Shown piece after piece: positions 24,298 through 32,702 of a DNA stretch of 64,000 bases. The stretch's first letter is position 1. Each line of letters starts with the position of its first letter. The notes under the pieces were generated by a model, which had not been told where the DNA came from, ran no database searches, and was given only the letters and a program-made list of their open reading frames with translations. This DNA comes from Caproicibacterium amylolyticum (GTDB lineage: Bacteria; Bacillota; Clostridia; Oscillospirales; Acutalibacteraceae), in NCBI RefSeq assembly GCF_014467055.1, contig NZ_CP060696.1:434001-498000 (forward strand), given 5' to 3'. The translations under genes and the position numbers were made by a program.

Positions 24298-25242
24298 ATG
24301 AACCGAAAAAGAAGCTGGGCGCAAGCAGCTCAGTATGCAGGCGGGCAGATCCGGAAAAATTGGGGGCTATATTTATTACTGCTGCCTGCGTTCATTCTCT
24401 TGATTTGTTTTTCCTACAAGCCAATGTACGGCGTGCTGATTGCGTTCAAGGATTACCACAACAGTTTGGGAATTGTGGGAAGCGCCTGGGCAGACCCCTG
24501 GTACAAATACTTTGTGAAATTTTTCAATTCCTATCAGTTTTGGCCGACGATTAAAAACACACTGATTCTCAGTCTTTACGGAATGGCGGCATCCTTTCCG
24601 CTTCCGATTATTCTGGCATTGGTTATCAATCAGATGCGGGCAAAGCGTTTTAGAAAGTTGTTTCAAACCGTTTCTTACCTGCCGCATTTCATTTCCACTG
24701 TGGTTATGGTTGGCTTGATCCTGATTTGGCTTTCTCCGTCTACCGGCCTTTTCAGCAACATTTGCCGGGGCGTTGGGGTACAGCAGGTGCCAAACCTAAT
24801 GGGTACGGAGTCTGCATTCAGCAGCCTTTATGTTTGGTCTGACGTTTGGCAGCATACCGGTTGGGACAGCATTATTTATGTTGCGGCACTTTCGGCAGTG
24901 GATCCGTCGCTCTATGAAGCGGCAACTGTGGATGGCGCCAACCGCTGGCAGAAAATGTGCTACATAGACTTTCCAATGCTGCTGCCAACGGCGGTAATCC
25001 TGCTGATTATGCGTGTTGGTAGCATCATGAGCCTTGGCTTTGAAAAGGTTTACCTGATGCAGAACAACCTGAATTTGGGCGCGAGTGAGATTATTTCGAC
25101 CTATGTGTACAAAATCGGTATTATCAGCAGCCAGTACAGTTATTCGGCGGCTATCAATTTGTTCAATACAATTATCAATTTAATACTTCTTGTTGCGGTC
25201 AATCAGATTTCCAAAAAACTGAGTGACAACAGTCTGTGGTGA
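24298..25242 (+). CDS. CUT1 ABC transporter permease, LplB/YteP-like
   Basis: This 314-residue membrane protein belongs to the LplB/YteP branch that imports larger oligosaccharides. It has YLLLLPAFILLICFSYKPMY as first span, then GVLIAFKDYH, and the EAA loop YEAATVDGANRWQKM. The late motif GFEKVYLMQNNLN is characteristic of this branch. The ATG at 24298 sits 7 bases after GGGGG, and a GTG six bases earlier is the alternative. It pairs with the next gene to form the channel. Confidence 0.93.
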   Translation: MNRKRSWAQAAQYAGGQIRKNWGLYLLLLPAFILLICFSYKPMYGVLIAFKDYHNSLGIVGSAWADPWYKYFVKFFNSYQFWPTIKNTLILSLYGMAASFPLPIILALVINQMRAKRFRKLFQTVSYLPHFISTVVMVGLILIWLSPSTGLFSNICRGVGVQQVPNLMGTESAFSSLYVWSDVWQHTGWDSIIYVAALSAVDPSLYEAATVDGANRWQKMCYIDFPMLLPTAVILLIMRVGSIMSLGFEKVYLMQNNLNLGASEIISTYVYKIGIISSQYSYSAAINLFNTIINLILLVAVNQISKKLSDNSLW

Positions 25243-25252
25243 GGTGAGAGAA

Positions 25253-26179
25253 ATGCCAGAAGATATTCTGAAAAACGAGAAAGGTACCAAAGCCATAAAA
25301 GTGAAAAAAACGCGTGGGGATATAATCTTTGATATTGTGGTATATGGATTAGCTGCAATCGTAATGCTGATTATTCTTTATCCGCTGTATTTTATTGTAA
25401 TTGCCTCTTTCAGCGACCCTTCGCAGGTTGCTAACGGCAATGTTTGGCTGTACCCGAAGGGCTTTACACTGGATGGCTACAAAGAACTGCTGAAGCAGCA
25501 GGACATCTGGACCGGCTATGGAAATACCGTTTTGTATACGGTGGTAGGCACCGTTATCGGTTTGGCGGTGAACATTCCGGCGGCTTACGCGCTTTCCAGA
25601 AAAGACCTCTATGGAAAAAAAGTGCTGACTTTTCTGTTTTTGTTCACGATGTTTTTTAACGGCGGTTTAGTGCCCACTTACCTGACAGTGCAGCAGTTCC
25701 ATCTTTACAATACGTTCTGGGTCATGGTGCTGCCGTTTTCCGTATCTGTTTACAACATTATTGTGGCACGCACCTTTTTCCAGAGCAGCATTCCGGCAGA
25801 CCTTTGGGATGCCGCGCAGATAGACGGCTGCGGCAATCTGCGGTACTTTGCGCAGATTGTGCTGCCGCTTTCCAAGGCAATCCTCGCGGTGCTTGGACTG
25901 TGGATAGCGGTTGGAATTTGGAATTCTTATTTCAATGCGCTGATTTATTTGAAAGACACTTCTCTTTATCCGCTGCAGCTGGTGCTGCGCAATATACTGG
26001 TAACCAATCAGATGCAGTCGGCACTGGGTACCGGTGAAGCTGCGCAGGTTGCACTGCGCATGGCGAACCTTCTGCGCTATTCGGCGATTATTGTTTCTAC
26101 AGTACCCATTATGTGTGTATATCCGTTTGTGCAGAAGTATTTTAATCAGGGCGTTATGATTGGCGCAGTAAAAGGTTGA
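25253..26179 (+). CDS. CUT1 ABC transporter permease, LplC/YtcP-like
   Basis: This 308-residue permease has a charged N-terminus, a first span at about residues 25-45, the motif FNGGLVPTYL of LplC-type subunits, the EAA loop WDAAQIDGCGNLRYF with VLPLSK, and the ending KYFNQGVMIGAVKG. It starts 10 bases after the previous stop, with GAGGTGAGAG as ribosome site. It is the second channel subunit of importer 2. No ATPase gene is linked. Confidence 0.94.
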   Translation: MPEDILKNEKGTKAIKVKKTRGDIIFDIVVYGLAAIVMLIILYPLYFIVIASFSDPSQVANGNVWLYPKGFTLDGYKELLKQQDIWTGYGNTVLYTVVGTVIGLAVNIPAAYALSRKDLYGKKVLTFLFLFTMFFNGGLVPTYLTVQQFHLYNTFWVMVLPFSVSVYNIIVARTFFQSSIPADLWDAAQIDGCGNLRYFAQIVLPLSKAILAVLGLWIAVGIWNSYFNALIYLKDTSLYPLQLVLRNILVTNQMQSALGTGEAAQVALRMANLLRYSAIIVSTVPIMCVYPFVQKYFNQGVMIGAVKG

Positions 26180-26224
26180 TTGAAACTGCGTTCATAACAA
26201 TAATATAAAAAGGAGCGAGTTGTA

Positions 26225-27847
26225 ATGAAGAAAAGAATGAGAGTCCTCGGCTTGGTGCTGGCAGGTGCCCTGTGCGCTTCCGCCTGCGCCGGCTGCGGCA
26301 GCAACAACAGCAGTTCTTCTGCCGGCAGTACAGTAGCTGCGACAAATGAAAACTTTAACAAGGAGGGCCTGCCCATTGCCAAAAACACCATTACGCTAAA
26401 TGTGCTGACCACACGCTGGGGGAGCATGGGCGACACATTTACAAAAAATCAGTGGCTGGTGGATCTTGAAAAGCAGACGAATGTAAAAATCAAGTGGCAG
26501 GTGCAGTCCCTGAATGACTGGAGTGAGCAGAAATCCATTATGCTGGCAAGTGGGGAATTGCCGGACATTATCATTGGAGACCAGACCTTTACTTCCGAAG
26601 ATATTGTAAACAATCAGGATTTGTTCCAGCCGATGGATGATTTGATTGAGCAGTATATGCCGAATTATAAAAAAGCATTGGCGGAGTACCCGCAGATAAA
26701 AAAGGTGTCCATTTTCCCGGATGGAAAAATGTATTCGCTGGCAAAGAATCTGCCTTCACGTCCTTCTGTTCGGAACCAGCCGATTATCAATAAAACTTGG
26801 CTGGATAAGCTTGGTTTGAAAGCACCAACAACCGTTGACGAGCTGGAGAATGTTCTGAAAGCTTTCAAGGAAAAGGATCCGAATGGAAACGGCAAGGCAG
26901 ACGAACTGCCTGTGATTGGTACGAACAAGAGCTTGAATCTCAATCTGCTTGACCCGTTTATGGAAGCAGATCCCTATGACACAAATTTTGTTTTGGAAAG
27001 CGGAAAGCCTGTTTACAAATATGCTACCGCAGGCTACAAAGAGGGTGTAAAGTGGCTGAACCAACTTTACAAAGAAGGTTTGATTGACACAGAAGCCTTT
27101 ACCGCGGATGATACCATGGACACCGCAAAGAACCAGGATGCGAACACTGCACGGGTTGGTTTTACATACGCGTGGACACCGGATGCGCTGTTTGGCAAGT
27201 GGAGCAGCCAGTACGAGGCGATTGCACCGATCGCAGGCCCGGATGGAACCAAACGTGCCGGCGGCGACCCAGATGGCTACAGCAGCATTACCGGCAATGA
27301 AGTGGAAATCACAAAGACCTGTAAGCATCCTGAAATTGCTGCACGCTGGGTGGACCAGTTCTACACCAATGAAGCCAGTATTCAGAATTTCTGGGGCGCA
27401 ATCGGCACGGTTATTAAGAAAAACAGCGACGGCACCTACGAACTGAATGATCCGCCAGCGGGAACCAGCGCAGATGCTTGGTACTGGGACCAGAGCCTGC
27501 GCGATTTTGGGCCGAAATATGTTACAAAAGATTTTCAGTCCAAAATTAAGCTTTCCAGCAAAAGCGGCGACGGCCTGAAGCTGGAGATTTCCAAACTGGG
27601 TGAACAGTATCTGCAAAAAGACTTTTTCCCGAACAATATTATGCACACCGCAGAGGAATACGCCGAGATGCCAACGCTGGCGACTGACCTTGGCAATTAT
27701 GCAAACGCAACGCTGGCTAAGTGGGTTACAAAGGGCGGCGTGGATGCAGAATGGGATGCCTACCAGAAAAAACTGAAGGACATGGGGCTGGATAAGTATG
27801 TAAAAATCCAGTCGGATGCTTACAATCGCTATCTGCAGGCGAAGTAA
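26225..27847 (+). CDS. LipO-type oligosaccharide-binding lipoprotein
   Basis: This 540-residue protein has a signal peptide with a cysteine-rich lipobox region at residues 21-24 (SACAGC), then a Ser-rich linker and a large extracellular solute-binding domain. The segment KDPNGNGKADELPV is a calcium-loop-like insertion common in this family. Its size matches LipO/YtcQ-type binding proteins for plant oligosaccharides. It is the third gene of the operon after two permeases, with AAAAAGGAGCG before the ATG. The downstream GH31 enzyme suggests an alpha-linked glucosyl or xylosyl oligosaccharide. Confidence 0.92.
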   Translation: MKKRMRVLGLVLAGALCASACAGCGSNNSSSSAGSTVAATNENFNKEGLPIAKNTITLNVLTTRWGSMGDTFTKNQWLVDLEKQTNVKIKWQVQSLNDWSEQKSIMLASGELPDIIIGDQTFTSEDIVNNQDLFQPMDDLIEQYMPNYKKALAEYPQIKKVSIFPDGKMYSLAKNLPSRPSVRNQPIINKTWLDKLGLKAPTTVDELENVLKAFKEKDPNGNGKADELPVIGTNKSLNLNLLDPFMEADPYDTNFVLESGKPVYKYATAGYKEGVKWLNQLYKEGLIDTEAFTADDTMDTAKNQDANTARVGFTYAWTPDALFGKWSSQYEAIAPIAGPDGTKRAGGDPDGYSSITGNEVEITKTCKHPEIAARWVDQFYTNEASIQNFWGAIGTVIKKNSDGTYELNDPPAGTSADAWYWDQSLRDFGPKYVTKDFQSKIKLSSKSGDGLKLEISKLGEQYLQKDFFPNNIMHTAEEYAEMPTLATDLGNYANATLAKWVTKGGVDAEWDAYQKKLKDMGLDKYVKIQSDAYNRYLQAK

Positions 27848-27873
27848 GGAAGGATTAAATTTATACGAACGGC

Positions 27874-27903
27874 AGAGGGACGGAAACGCGAAGCCGTCCC
27901 TCT
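27874..27903 (+). other. Intercistronic hairpin after binding-protein gene
   Basis: AGAGGGACGG and CCGTCCCTCT form a 10-bp stem with a 10-base loop but no following T-run. It probably protects the upstream message or attenuates transcription into the GH31 gene. Confidence 0.7.
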
Positions 27904-27925
27904 TGCTGTTAAAGGAGCAGGTGAA

Positions 27926-30322
27926 ATGTACAACAAGTCGATTCAAATGTGTCCGGCTGCAAGAAAAGAAGCAGTTGTGCAGGGGGAAAATTACAGATTT
28001 ACAGTTTTGACCGCGGGGTTGCTGCGCATGGAGTACAGCGCGTGCGGCTGCTTTGAGGACTGTGCAACGCAAACGGTTGTAAACCGCCGCTTTCCACTTT
28101 CAGCATTTGAGGTGGAGGAAGATGAAACAACACTGGTCCTTCGCACTGAAATGCTGACATTAACGTACCAAAAGAAACTTGGTTTTACGGAAAACGGGCT
28201 GCAGATTCGGCTTGCGGGTAATTTCAGCCTGCACAAGTCTGTTTGGTACTTTGGCCATGAGAGCGATGATCTGGGCGGAACCGCACGTACATTGGATAAC
28301 GTGGACGGCGCAATTCCACTGGAGCATGGGATCCAGTCGCAAAACGGATGGTCCACTCTGGATGACATTCATTCGCTGCTTTTGTCAGAGGATGGCTGGG
28401 TGCGGCCGCGCCCCGGAACAGAAACCGCAGATATATACTTTTTCGGCTATGGTCACAAGTATTCCCTGTGCCTGCAGGACTATTATAAATTAACCGGCAG
28501 TGTGCCGTTGCTGCCGCGGTTCGCGCTTGGAAACTGGTGGAGCCGTTACTACCGTTACACAGCGGAATCCTATCAGGAACTGATGCAAAAGTTTGAAGAA
28601 AAGCAGGTGCCGTTTACGGTTGCTGTTGTGGATATGGATTGGCACTTGACAGAGGTTGACCCAAAGTATGGTACCGGCTGGACAGGGTATACATGGAACC
28701 GTGAACTTTTTCCAAAGCCACAGGAATTTTTGGCGTGGCTGCATAACAGGGGACTGCACGTTACCCTGAATCTGCACCCTGCTGACGGCATACGCCCGTT
28801 TGAGGACTGCTATGTGCGCATGGCAAAAACTTTGGGGCAGGATCCGGAAAAAAAGATTACGATTCCCTGCCGTATAACAGACAGAGCATGGATGCGTGCA
28901 TGGTTTGATACTGTGCTGCATCCGCTGGAAAAGCAGGGGGTGGATTTTTGGTGGATTGACTGGCAGCAGGGGAGTGTCAGTGATGTACCGGGACTTGATC
29001 CGCTTTGGATGCTGAATCATTTTTCTTACTTGGACAACGGGCGCACCGGAAAAAAGGCACTGGCATTTTCCCGATATGCGGGTCCTGGCAGCCACAGGTA
29101 TCCGGTTGGCTTTTCAGGGGACTCGGTTATTTCATGGGCATCGCTTCAGTTTCAGCCCTACTTTACCGCAACCGCCGCAAACATTGGCTACAGCTGGTGG
29201 AGTCACGATATTGGCGGGCATATGCTTGGGGTAAAGGATGATGAATTGGAAACGCGGTGGGTGCAGTTCGGTGTTTTTTCACCCATCATGCGCCTGCACA
29301 GTTCCGCCAGTCCATTTAACGGAAAGGAACCGTGGCGCTACGGCATGGAAGCGGAATGTGTAATGGAGGATTTTCTCCGGCTTCGGCACAGAATGCTTCC
29401 CTACCTGTATACTATGAATTATCGTACACACAATGAGGGACTGCCGCTTGTTCTTCCGGTGTATTATCAGTGGCCAGAGCAGGAAGAGGCTTACCATGTG
29501 CCGAATACATATTTGTTTGGTACGCAGCTGCTGGCCTGTCCGGTAACAACGCCCGCCGCAAAGGAAACAAAGCTTGCCTGCACGGAAGGATGGCTTCCGG
29601 TGGGAAGCTGGTATGATGTGTTTACGCATCTGCGTTATACAGGCGGCCGCCGCCTGCGGTTTTACAGACCATTGCAAAGCATACCTGTGTTTGCGCCTGC
29701 CGGTGCAGTCATTCCGCTTTCCGCAGACAGCGGAAACAGAACGGAGAATCCCGCACATTTGGAGCTGCAGGTGTTCTGCGGCAAAGACGGCTCGTTCGAC
29801 TTGCTTGAGGATGACTGCAGCGAAGACAGCACCGCGGAGGAAACGTGGGCAAGAACCTCTTTCCGGATGCGGTGGGGAAGTACGGCCCGGTTTTCTGTTC
29901 TGCCGCCGGATGAAAACATCGGTTTTTTGCCAAGGCAGCGCAGTTATACAGTCTGCTTTGTCGGTCTGCGGCAGCCGCAGCAGGTACAGGCGGAAATCGG
30001 CGGAAACATCTGCAATACGGATGTTTCGTATGAGGATTCTGTGCTTCGTGTAAAGCTTCCACCTGTTCCAGCAGAGGAAAAAGTAACGCTCATTCTGCAG
30101 CATGCAGGTTTGCAGGAAAACCACGTTACAGAATTGATCTATACGCTTTTGGACCGGGCACAGGTGCCTTTTGTGCAAAAAGACCGGATTTTTCAGCTCA
30201 TTCAGCAGGAACAGAATACCGCGTATATCCTCTCTGAATTGATGACCATGCAGCTTTCGGAGGAACTGCTGGGTGCGGTCAGCGAGATTCTGCTTGCCTG
30301 CACAGATGGAGCAGATTCTTAA
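27926..30322 (+). CDS. GH31 alpha-glycosidase (alpha-glucosidase or alpha-xylosidase)
   Basis: This 798-residue enzyme has no signal peptide and should act in the cytoplasm. An N-terminal beta-sandwich (residues 1-190) precedes a TIM barrel with LPRFALGNWWSRYYRY and VAVVDMDWH. The expected nucleophile is D345 in FWWIDWQQG and the acid/base is D399 in GFSGDSVISW. WWSHDIGGHMLG follows, as in many GH31 proteins. C-terminal sandwiches and a roughly 70-residue helical tail (residues 730-798, DRAQVPFVQKDRIFQLIQQE) complete it. AAAGGAG precedes the ATG. It likely hydrolyses the oligosaccharide imported by the upstream system; alpha-glucosidase versus alpha-xylosidase cannot be decided here. Confidence 0.92.
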   Translation: MYNKSIQMCPAARKEAVVQGENYRFTVLTAGLLRMEYSACGCFEDCATQTVVNRRFPLSAFEVEEDETTLVLRTEMLTLTYQKKLGFTENGLQIRLAGNFSLHKSVWYFGHESDDLGGTARTLDNVDGAIPLEHGIQSQNGWSTLDDIHSLLLSEDGWVRPRPGTETADIYFFGYGHKYSLCLQDYYKLTGSVPLLPRFALGNWWSRYYRYTAESYQELMQKFEEKQVPFTVAVVDMDWHLTEVDPKYGTGWTGYTWNRELFPKPQEFLAWLHNRGLHVTLNLHPADGIRPFEDCYVRMAKTLGQDPEKKITIPCRITDRAWMRAWFDTVLHPLEKQGVDFWWIDWQQGSVSDVPGLDPLWMLNHFSYLDNGRTGKKALAFSRYAGPGSHRYPVGFSGDSVISWASLQFQPYFTATAANIGYSWWSHDIGGHMLGVKDDELETRWVQFGVFSPIMRLHSSASPFNGKEPWRYGMEAECVMEDFLRLRHRMLPYLYTMNYRTHNEGLPLVLPVYYQWPEQEEAYHVPNTYLFGTQLLACPVTTPAAKETKLACTEGWLPVGSWYDVFTHLRYTGGRRLRFYRPLQSIPVFAPAGAVIPLSADSGNRTENPAHLELQVFCGKDGSFDLLEDDCSEDSTAEETWARTSFRMRWGSTARFSVLPPDENIGFLPRQRSYTVCFVGLRQPQQVQAEIGGNICNTDVSYEDSVLRVKLPPVPAEEKVTLILQHAGLQENHVTELIYTLLDRAQVPFVQKDRIFQLIQQEQNTAYILSELMTMQLSEELLGAVSEILLACTDGADS

Positions 30323-30362
30323 TTTTCATATTTGTGTATAAGACTCTCTTTCAATACAGGTG

Positions 30363-30418
30363 CAAACGGACATTGAGAAATGGCTCAACCATTCTCAATG
30401 TCCGTTTGTATTTAGCCG
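30363..30418. terminator. Long perfect hairpin after GH31 gene
   Basis: CAAACGGACATTGAGAA pairs with the near-complementary TTCTCAATGTCCGTTTG. The T-run downstream is weak (TATTT), but the position suits the end of the importer 2 operon. Confidence 0.65.
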
Positions 30419-30500
30419 GTGAGAAATCCTGCATGTACTGGTACAATTTGTGTTGTGCTTTAAAAATTTTGTGCTTTCACATTATTATTTTTGTTTATAA

Positions 30501-30716
30501 GCTTATATTTCCTTTATTAGAGTATTATTCGAGAATGAGTCAGGGAATGAATTCAACCAACAGTTCAATGACATGGACTGCTCAGTACGGTAGAATGTAA
30601 TTAGAGTGATGATTTTAATTGCAAAGGATCTGGGTGAAAGCCCACCTCTTTTGGAAGAATTGCCCCAGACGTTTTCTAAGAACACCTCTGCGAAGATATG
30701 CAGTGGCGGAAAGTAG
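30501..30716 (+). pseudogene. Small gene interrupted by an in-frame TAG
   Basis: One frame reads SFIRVLFENESGNEFNQQFN up to a TAG at 30591-30593, then continues in the same frame NVIRVMILIAKDLGESPPLL to a TAG at 30714. The second half begins near a possible ATG at 30608. Continuity across the stop suggests a decayed small gene of unknown function. Both halves are protein-like, but I recognise no family. Confidence 0.35.
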
Positions 30717-30772
30717 TTTGCTAACATTTTTAAGGATTGCTCTGGAAATAGAAATGGACAGGAGTGAAAAAT

Positions 30773-31408
30773 ATGAACCTGAAAGAAGCATTTCGTTATC
30801 AGAATAAGCTGCAGGCTCTTATGGAAGAAGCGCAGGACATTGTCAGCAGAGATTCTAACATAACAAAAGTAAAAAATACATATCTGCACAAAAAAGTGAT
30901 GAGCGAAGCGGAAAATGAAACTACCGTAGATCTGCCCGGCACGGAATATGCAGAACAGATTACAGAGATTGCCGGATTTCTGCTCTATCTGCTGCATCAG
31001 CGTGAGGTGCTGGCCAAGGAAATCCGCGCGGCAAAGAACCAGCTGCCAATCGACATGGACAGTGAAGTCAGTCTGAACAATAAACGCCAGAGTATTGCTC
31101 ATACTTTTCAGCACATGGCAAATCTGCGAAGCTCCGAGGTGCTTGTGCCGCATGGCGGAACCGGTTATCGCTTCAACGCGGATGGCAATCAGGTGTCCTA
31201 CAAATGCGATGTTGCGCGCGTTACTACCATCAACTTTGACCGCTGTCTGGTTCGGAAATACCTTGCGCAGATGAATCGAAAATCGGATGCCGTTTCTGCG
31301 GAACTGGACCGCTGTCTTGTAAATACTGAAGTTGACTTTGCACCTCCCTTTGATGTCAATGACAGTTTTGCGGATGTATTCGGTGCATATACAGAGAAAC
31401 AGCAATAG
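30773..31408 (+). CDS. Uncharacterised helical protein, accessory-region type
   Basis: I do not recognise this 211-residue protein. The first 120 residues are highly helical and charged (NLKEAFRYQNKLQALMEEAQ, then LLYLLHQREVLAKEIRAAKN). The second half is more mixed and contains GGTGYRFNADGNQVSYKCDV. There is no signal peptide or membrane segment, so it should be cytoplasmic. The ATG is 8 bases after CAGGAG, and composition is not obviously atypical. Its isolation among eroded small genes and an XRE regulator suggests a prophage or integrative-element remnant, which is inference. Confidence 0.7.
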   Translation: MNLKEAFRYQNKLQALMEEAQDIVSRDSNITKVKNTYLHKKVMSEAENETTVDLPGTEYAEQITEIAGFLLYLLHQREVLAKEIRAAKNQLPIDMDSEVSLNNKRQSIAHTFQHMANLRSSEVLVPHGGTGYRFNADGNQVSYKCDVARVTTINFDRCLVRKYLAQMNRKSDAVSAELDRCLVNTEVDFAPPFDVNDSFADVFGAYTEKQQ

Positions 31409-31736
31409 TCTGCTTTTCATTGACCGGCTGTTTTGGGTGCGGCAGGATAAGAAAGCGCAGAAACCGGTTCAGGTGCAGATGAACTATAAGGCTGCACATT
31501 TAATTGCTTCCTTTGGGAAGAATCTATGGTAAAAAGATTACTGTTTTTAAATCAACAGCGAAAGCATACGGGCAATCAGTTTCTTCCTATCCGTACAACG
31601 CAGATTCCACATTCTGTTTTTTCATCAGCTTCACTATTCTTGCTGACCATACACACCTCTCCATTTTGGCTTAAAAGCCTCTATATTTTAAAAATAATGC
31701 TTTTCATTCAAGCGGCTGCCGCAGAAAGGTGTGCTT
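31409..31736 (+). other. Gap with inverted-repeat segment and possible micro-gene
   Basis: This stretch lies mostly inside the inverted-repeat-bounded segment 31423-31816. On the minus strand 31576-31650 could encode a 24-residue peptide (MVSKNSEADEKTECGICVVR) with a GGAGAGG ribosome site, but such a short frame cannot be trusted. No other gene is seen. Confidence 0.35.
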
Positions 31737-31816
31737 TTAGGCAATGCCTTTTGTGCAGGCGATTGGAAAAATGGTCAAAGCGAATTCTGACTTCTGCCGT
31801 ACCCAAAACAGCCGGT
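31423..31816. repeat. 394-bp segment bounded by 23-bp inverted repeats (MITE-like)
   Basis: The 23 bases at 31423-31445 (starting ACCGGCTGTTTTGGGT) recur as their reverse complement at 31794-31816 with one mismatch. The segment has no transposase and no clear target duplication. The right repeat lies inside the 3' end of the XRE gene and encodes its RLFWVRQ residues. Confidence 0.55.
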
Positions 31817-32114
31817 ATGCATAAAAAACGGAGCAGCAGGTACCAACCTGCTGCTCATTTGCTGTTTTATCTAACTTTGGTTTTGTCGGAACCAAAATTT
31901 TATCCATAGAAACCCCAAGCAAAGCACCGAGGGCATACAAATTGTCAACGGACGGCAGACTTTTGCCGCGCTGCCATTTGTAAATCGCCTGTGGTTCTTC
32001 GAAACCAAAGAACACTTGCAAGTCCCGCACAGACAAACCACGTTCCTGCCGAAGCCGGATAATGTTCATACCGGTTGCCACGGGATCGATTACGGGAAAT
32101 TGAATTTGCTGCAT
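31737..32114 (-). CDS. XRE-family regulator with atypical C-terminus
   Basis: This 125-residue protein has a clear Cro/CI domain at residues 15-75 (NIIRLRQERGLSVRDLQVFF, then EEPQAIYKWQRGKSLPSVDN), followed by DKILVPTKPK, the usual end of this family. The last 40 residues are unusual because their coding DNA includes one arm of the inverted repeat at 31794-31816. The original stop may therefore have been replaced by element sequence. The ATG at 32114 follows GGAGG with an 8-base gap. It probably regulates a nearby accessory function. Confidence 0.82.
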   Translation of the reverse strand: MQQIQFPVIDPVATGMNIIRLRQERGLSVRDLQVFFGFEEPQAIYKWQRGKSLPSVDNLYALGALLGVSMDKILVPTKPKLDKTANEQQVGTCCSVFYAYRLFWVRQKSEFALTIFPIACTKGIA

Positions 32115-32231
32115 AACTTTCGCCTCCAAATTTTACTTTTTAGAAGGGAATATTTTATAATACCTGGAATTTCGGAAAAAGTCAATAATTAATTTATACT
32201 TGCAGCGCAGCATTTAAAGGAGGAAAAGATT

Positions 32232-32543
32232 TTGGAAGAACTGAAAAATTATCTGCATTTGGAGAAGTTTTCTTTTCACTATTACTTTTATGCGTATCTT
32301 GATACCGGAGATTATCAGGCAGATGGGTTATTTGCCAAGCATCAGGTTCACGTAAAGTTCCTGCAGGAATACCAGAAAGATGAATCGGTCTATCACATAG
32401 TTTTCTGCCGGATACGAAAACAAGAGAAGGATGCCTTTCTGGAAGCTTTGCGGGAACTGCCTGATAAAATGCTCCTTTGCGGGTTCCAGGATTATGCGGT
32501 TCAGTGCAAGCAATTCATGGAAAAAATCGAAGCCTTGCAGTAA
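32232..32543 (+). CDS. Uncharacterised 103-residue protein
   Basis: This short protein starts at a TTG after a strong AAAGGAGG. It is rich in aromatic residues at the front (NYLHLEKFSFHYYFYAYLDT) and ends in a helical segment (YAVQCKQFMEKIEALQ). There is no signal peptide or membrane span. It is followed by a terminator, so it may form a one-gene unit divergent from the XRE regulator. I do not recognise a family. Confidence 0.65.
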   Translation: MEELKNYLHLEKFSFHYYFYAYLDTGDYQADGLFAKHQVHVKFLQEYQKDESVYHIVFCRIRKQEKDAFLEALRELPDKMLLCGFQDYAVQCKQFMEKIEALQ

Positions 32544-32614
32544 CGCATCTGCTAATGACACCTACCAGAATTGAAGGGAGATAGTATCCTTATAATGTCA
32601 ATGCTTTTGATACA

Positions 32615-32668
32615 ACACAAAAAACCGGAAGACAGCCATTTTAATGGAAATCTTCCGGCTTTTTGTGC
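32615..32668. terminator. Bidirectional terminator
   Basis: ACAAAAAACCGGAAGA and TCTTCCGGCTTTTTGT form a stem around an AT-rich loop, with A and T runs on opposite sides. It ends both the small gene at 32232 and the convergent GH13 operon. Confidence 0.9.
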
Positions 32669-32702
32669 TATGCAGATTTTGTTTGAGTGGTTCCGCCAAA
32701 TT

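Larger units (their letters stand above)
30323..30772 (+). other. Gap with hairpin and a broken small gene
   Basis: This 450-base gap holds the hairpin at 30363-30418 and an eroded small reading frame at 30501-30716, both listed separately. The rest is A/T-rich DNA in which I see no further gene. Confidence 0.5.

Noticed and set aside
26756..28072. Long open frame of 438 codons on the minus strand.
   Set aside because: It is antisense to the importer 2 binding-protein gene and the GH31 start, with no family signature and no ribosome site.
29279..30178. Long open frame of 299 codons on the minus strand inside the GH31 gene.
   Set aside because: Its translation is rich in Arg, Cys and His with no motif, as expected for a shadow of a GC-rich coding strand.
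30640..30665. GGGTGAAAGCCCACC looked like part of a riboswitch core.
   Set aside because: The partner elements of cobalamin or similar riboswitches are missing and the bases are better explained as part of the broken small gene.
31576..31650. A 24-codon minus-strand frame with a GGAGAGG site.
   Set aside because: It is too short to support without conservation and lies inside the inverted-repeat segment; mentioned only in the gap entry.
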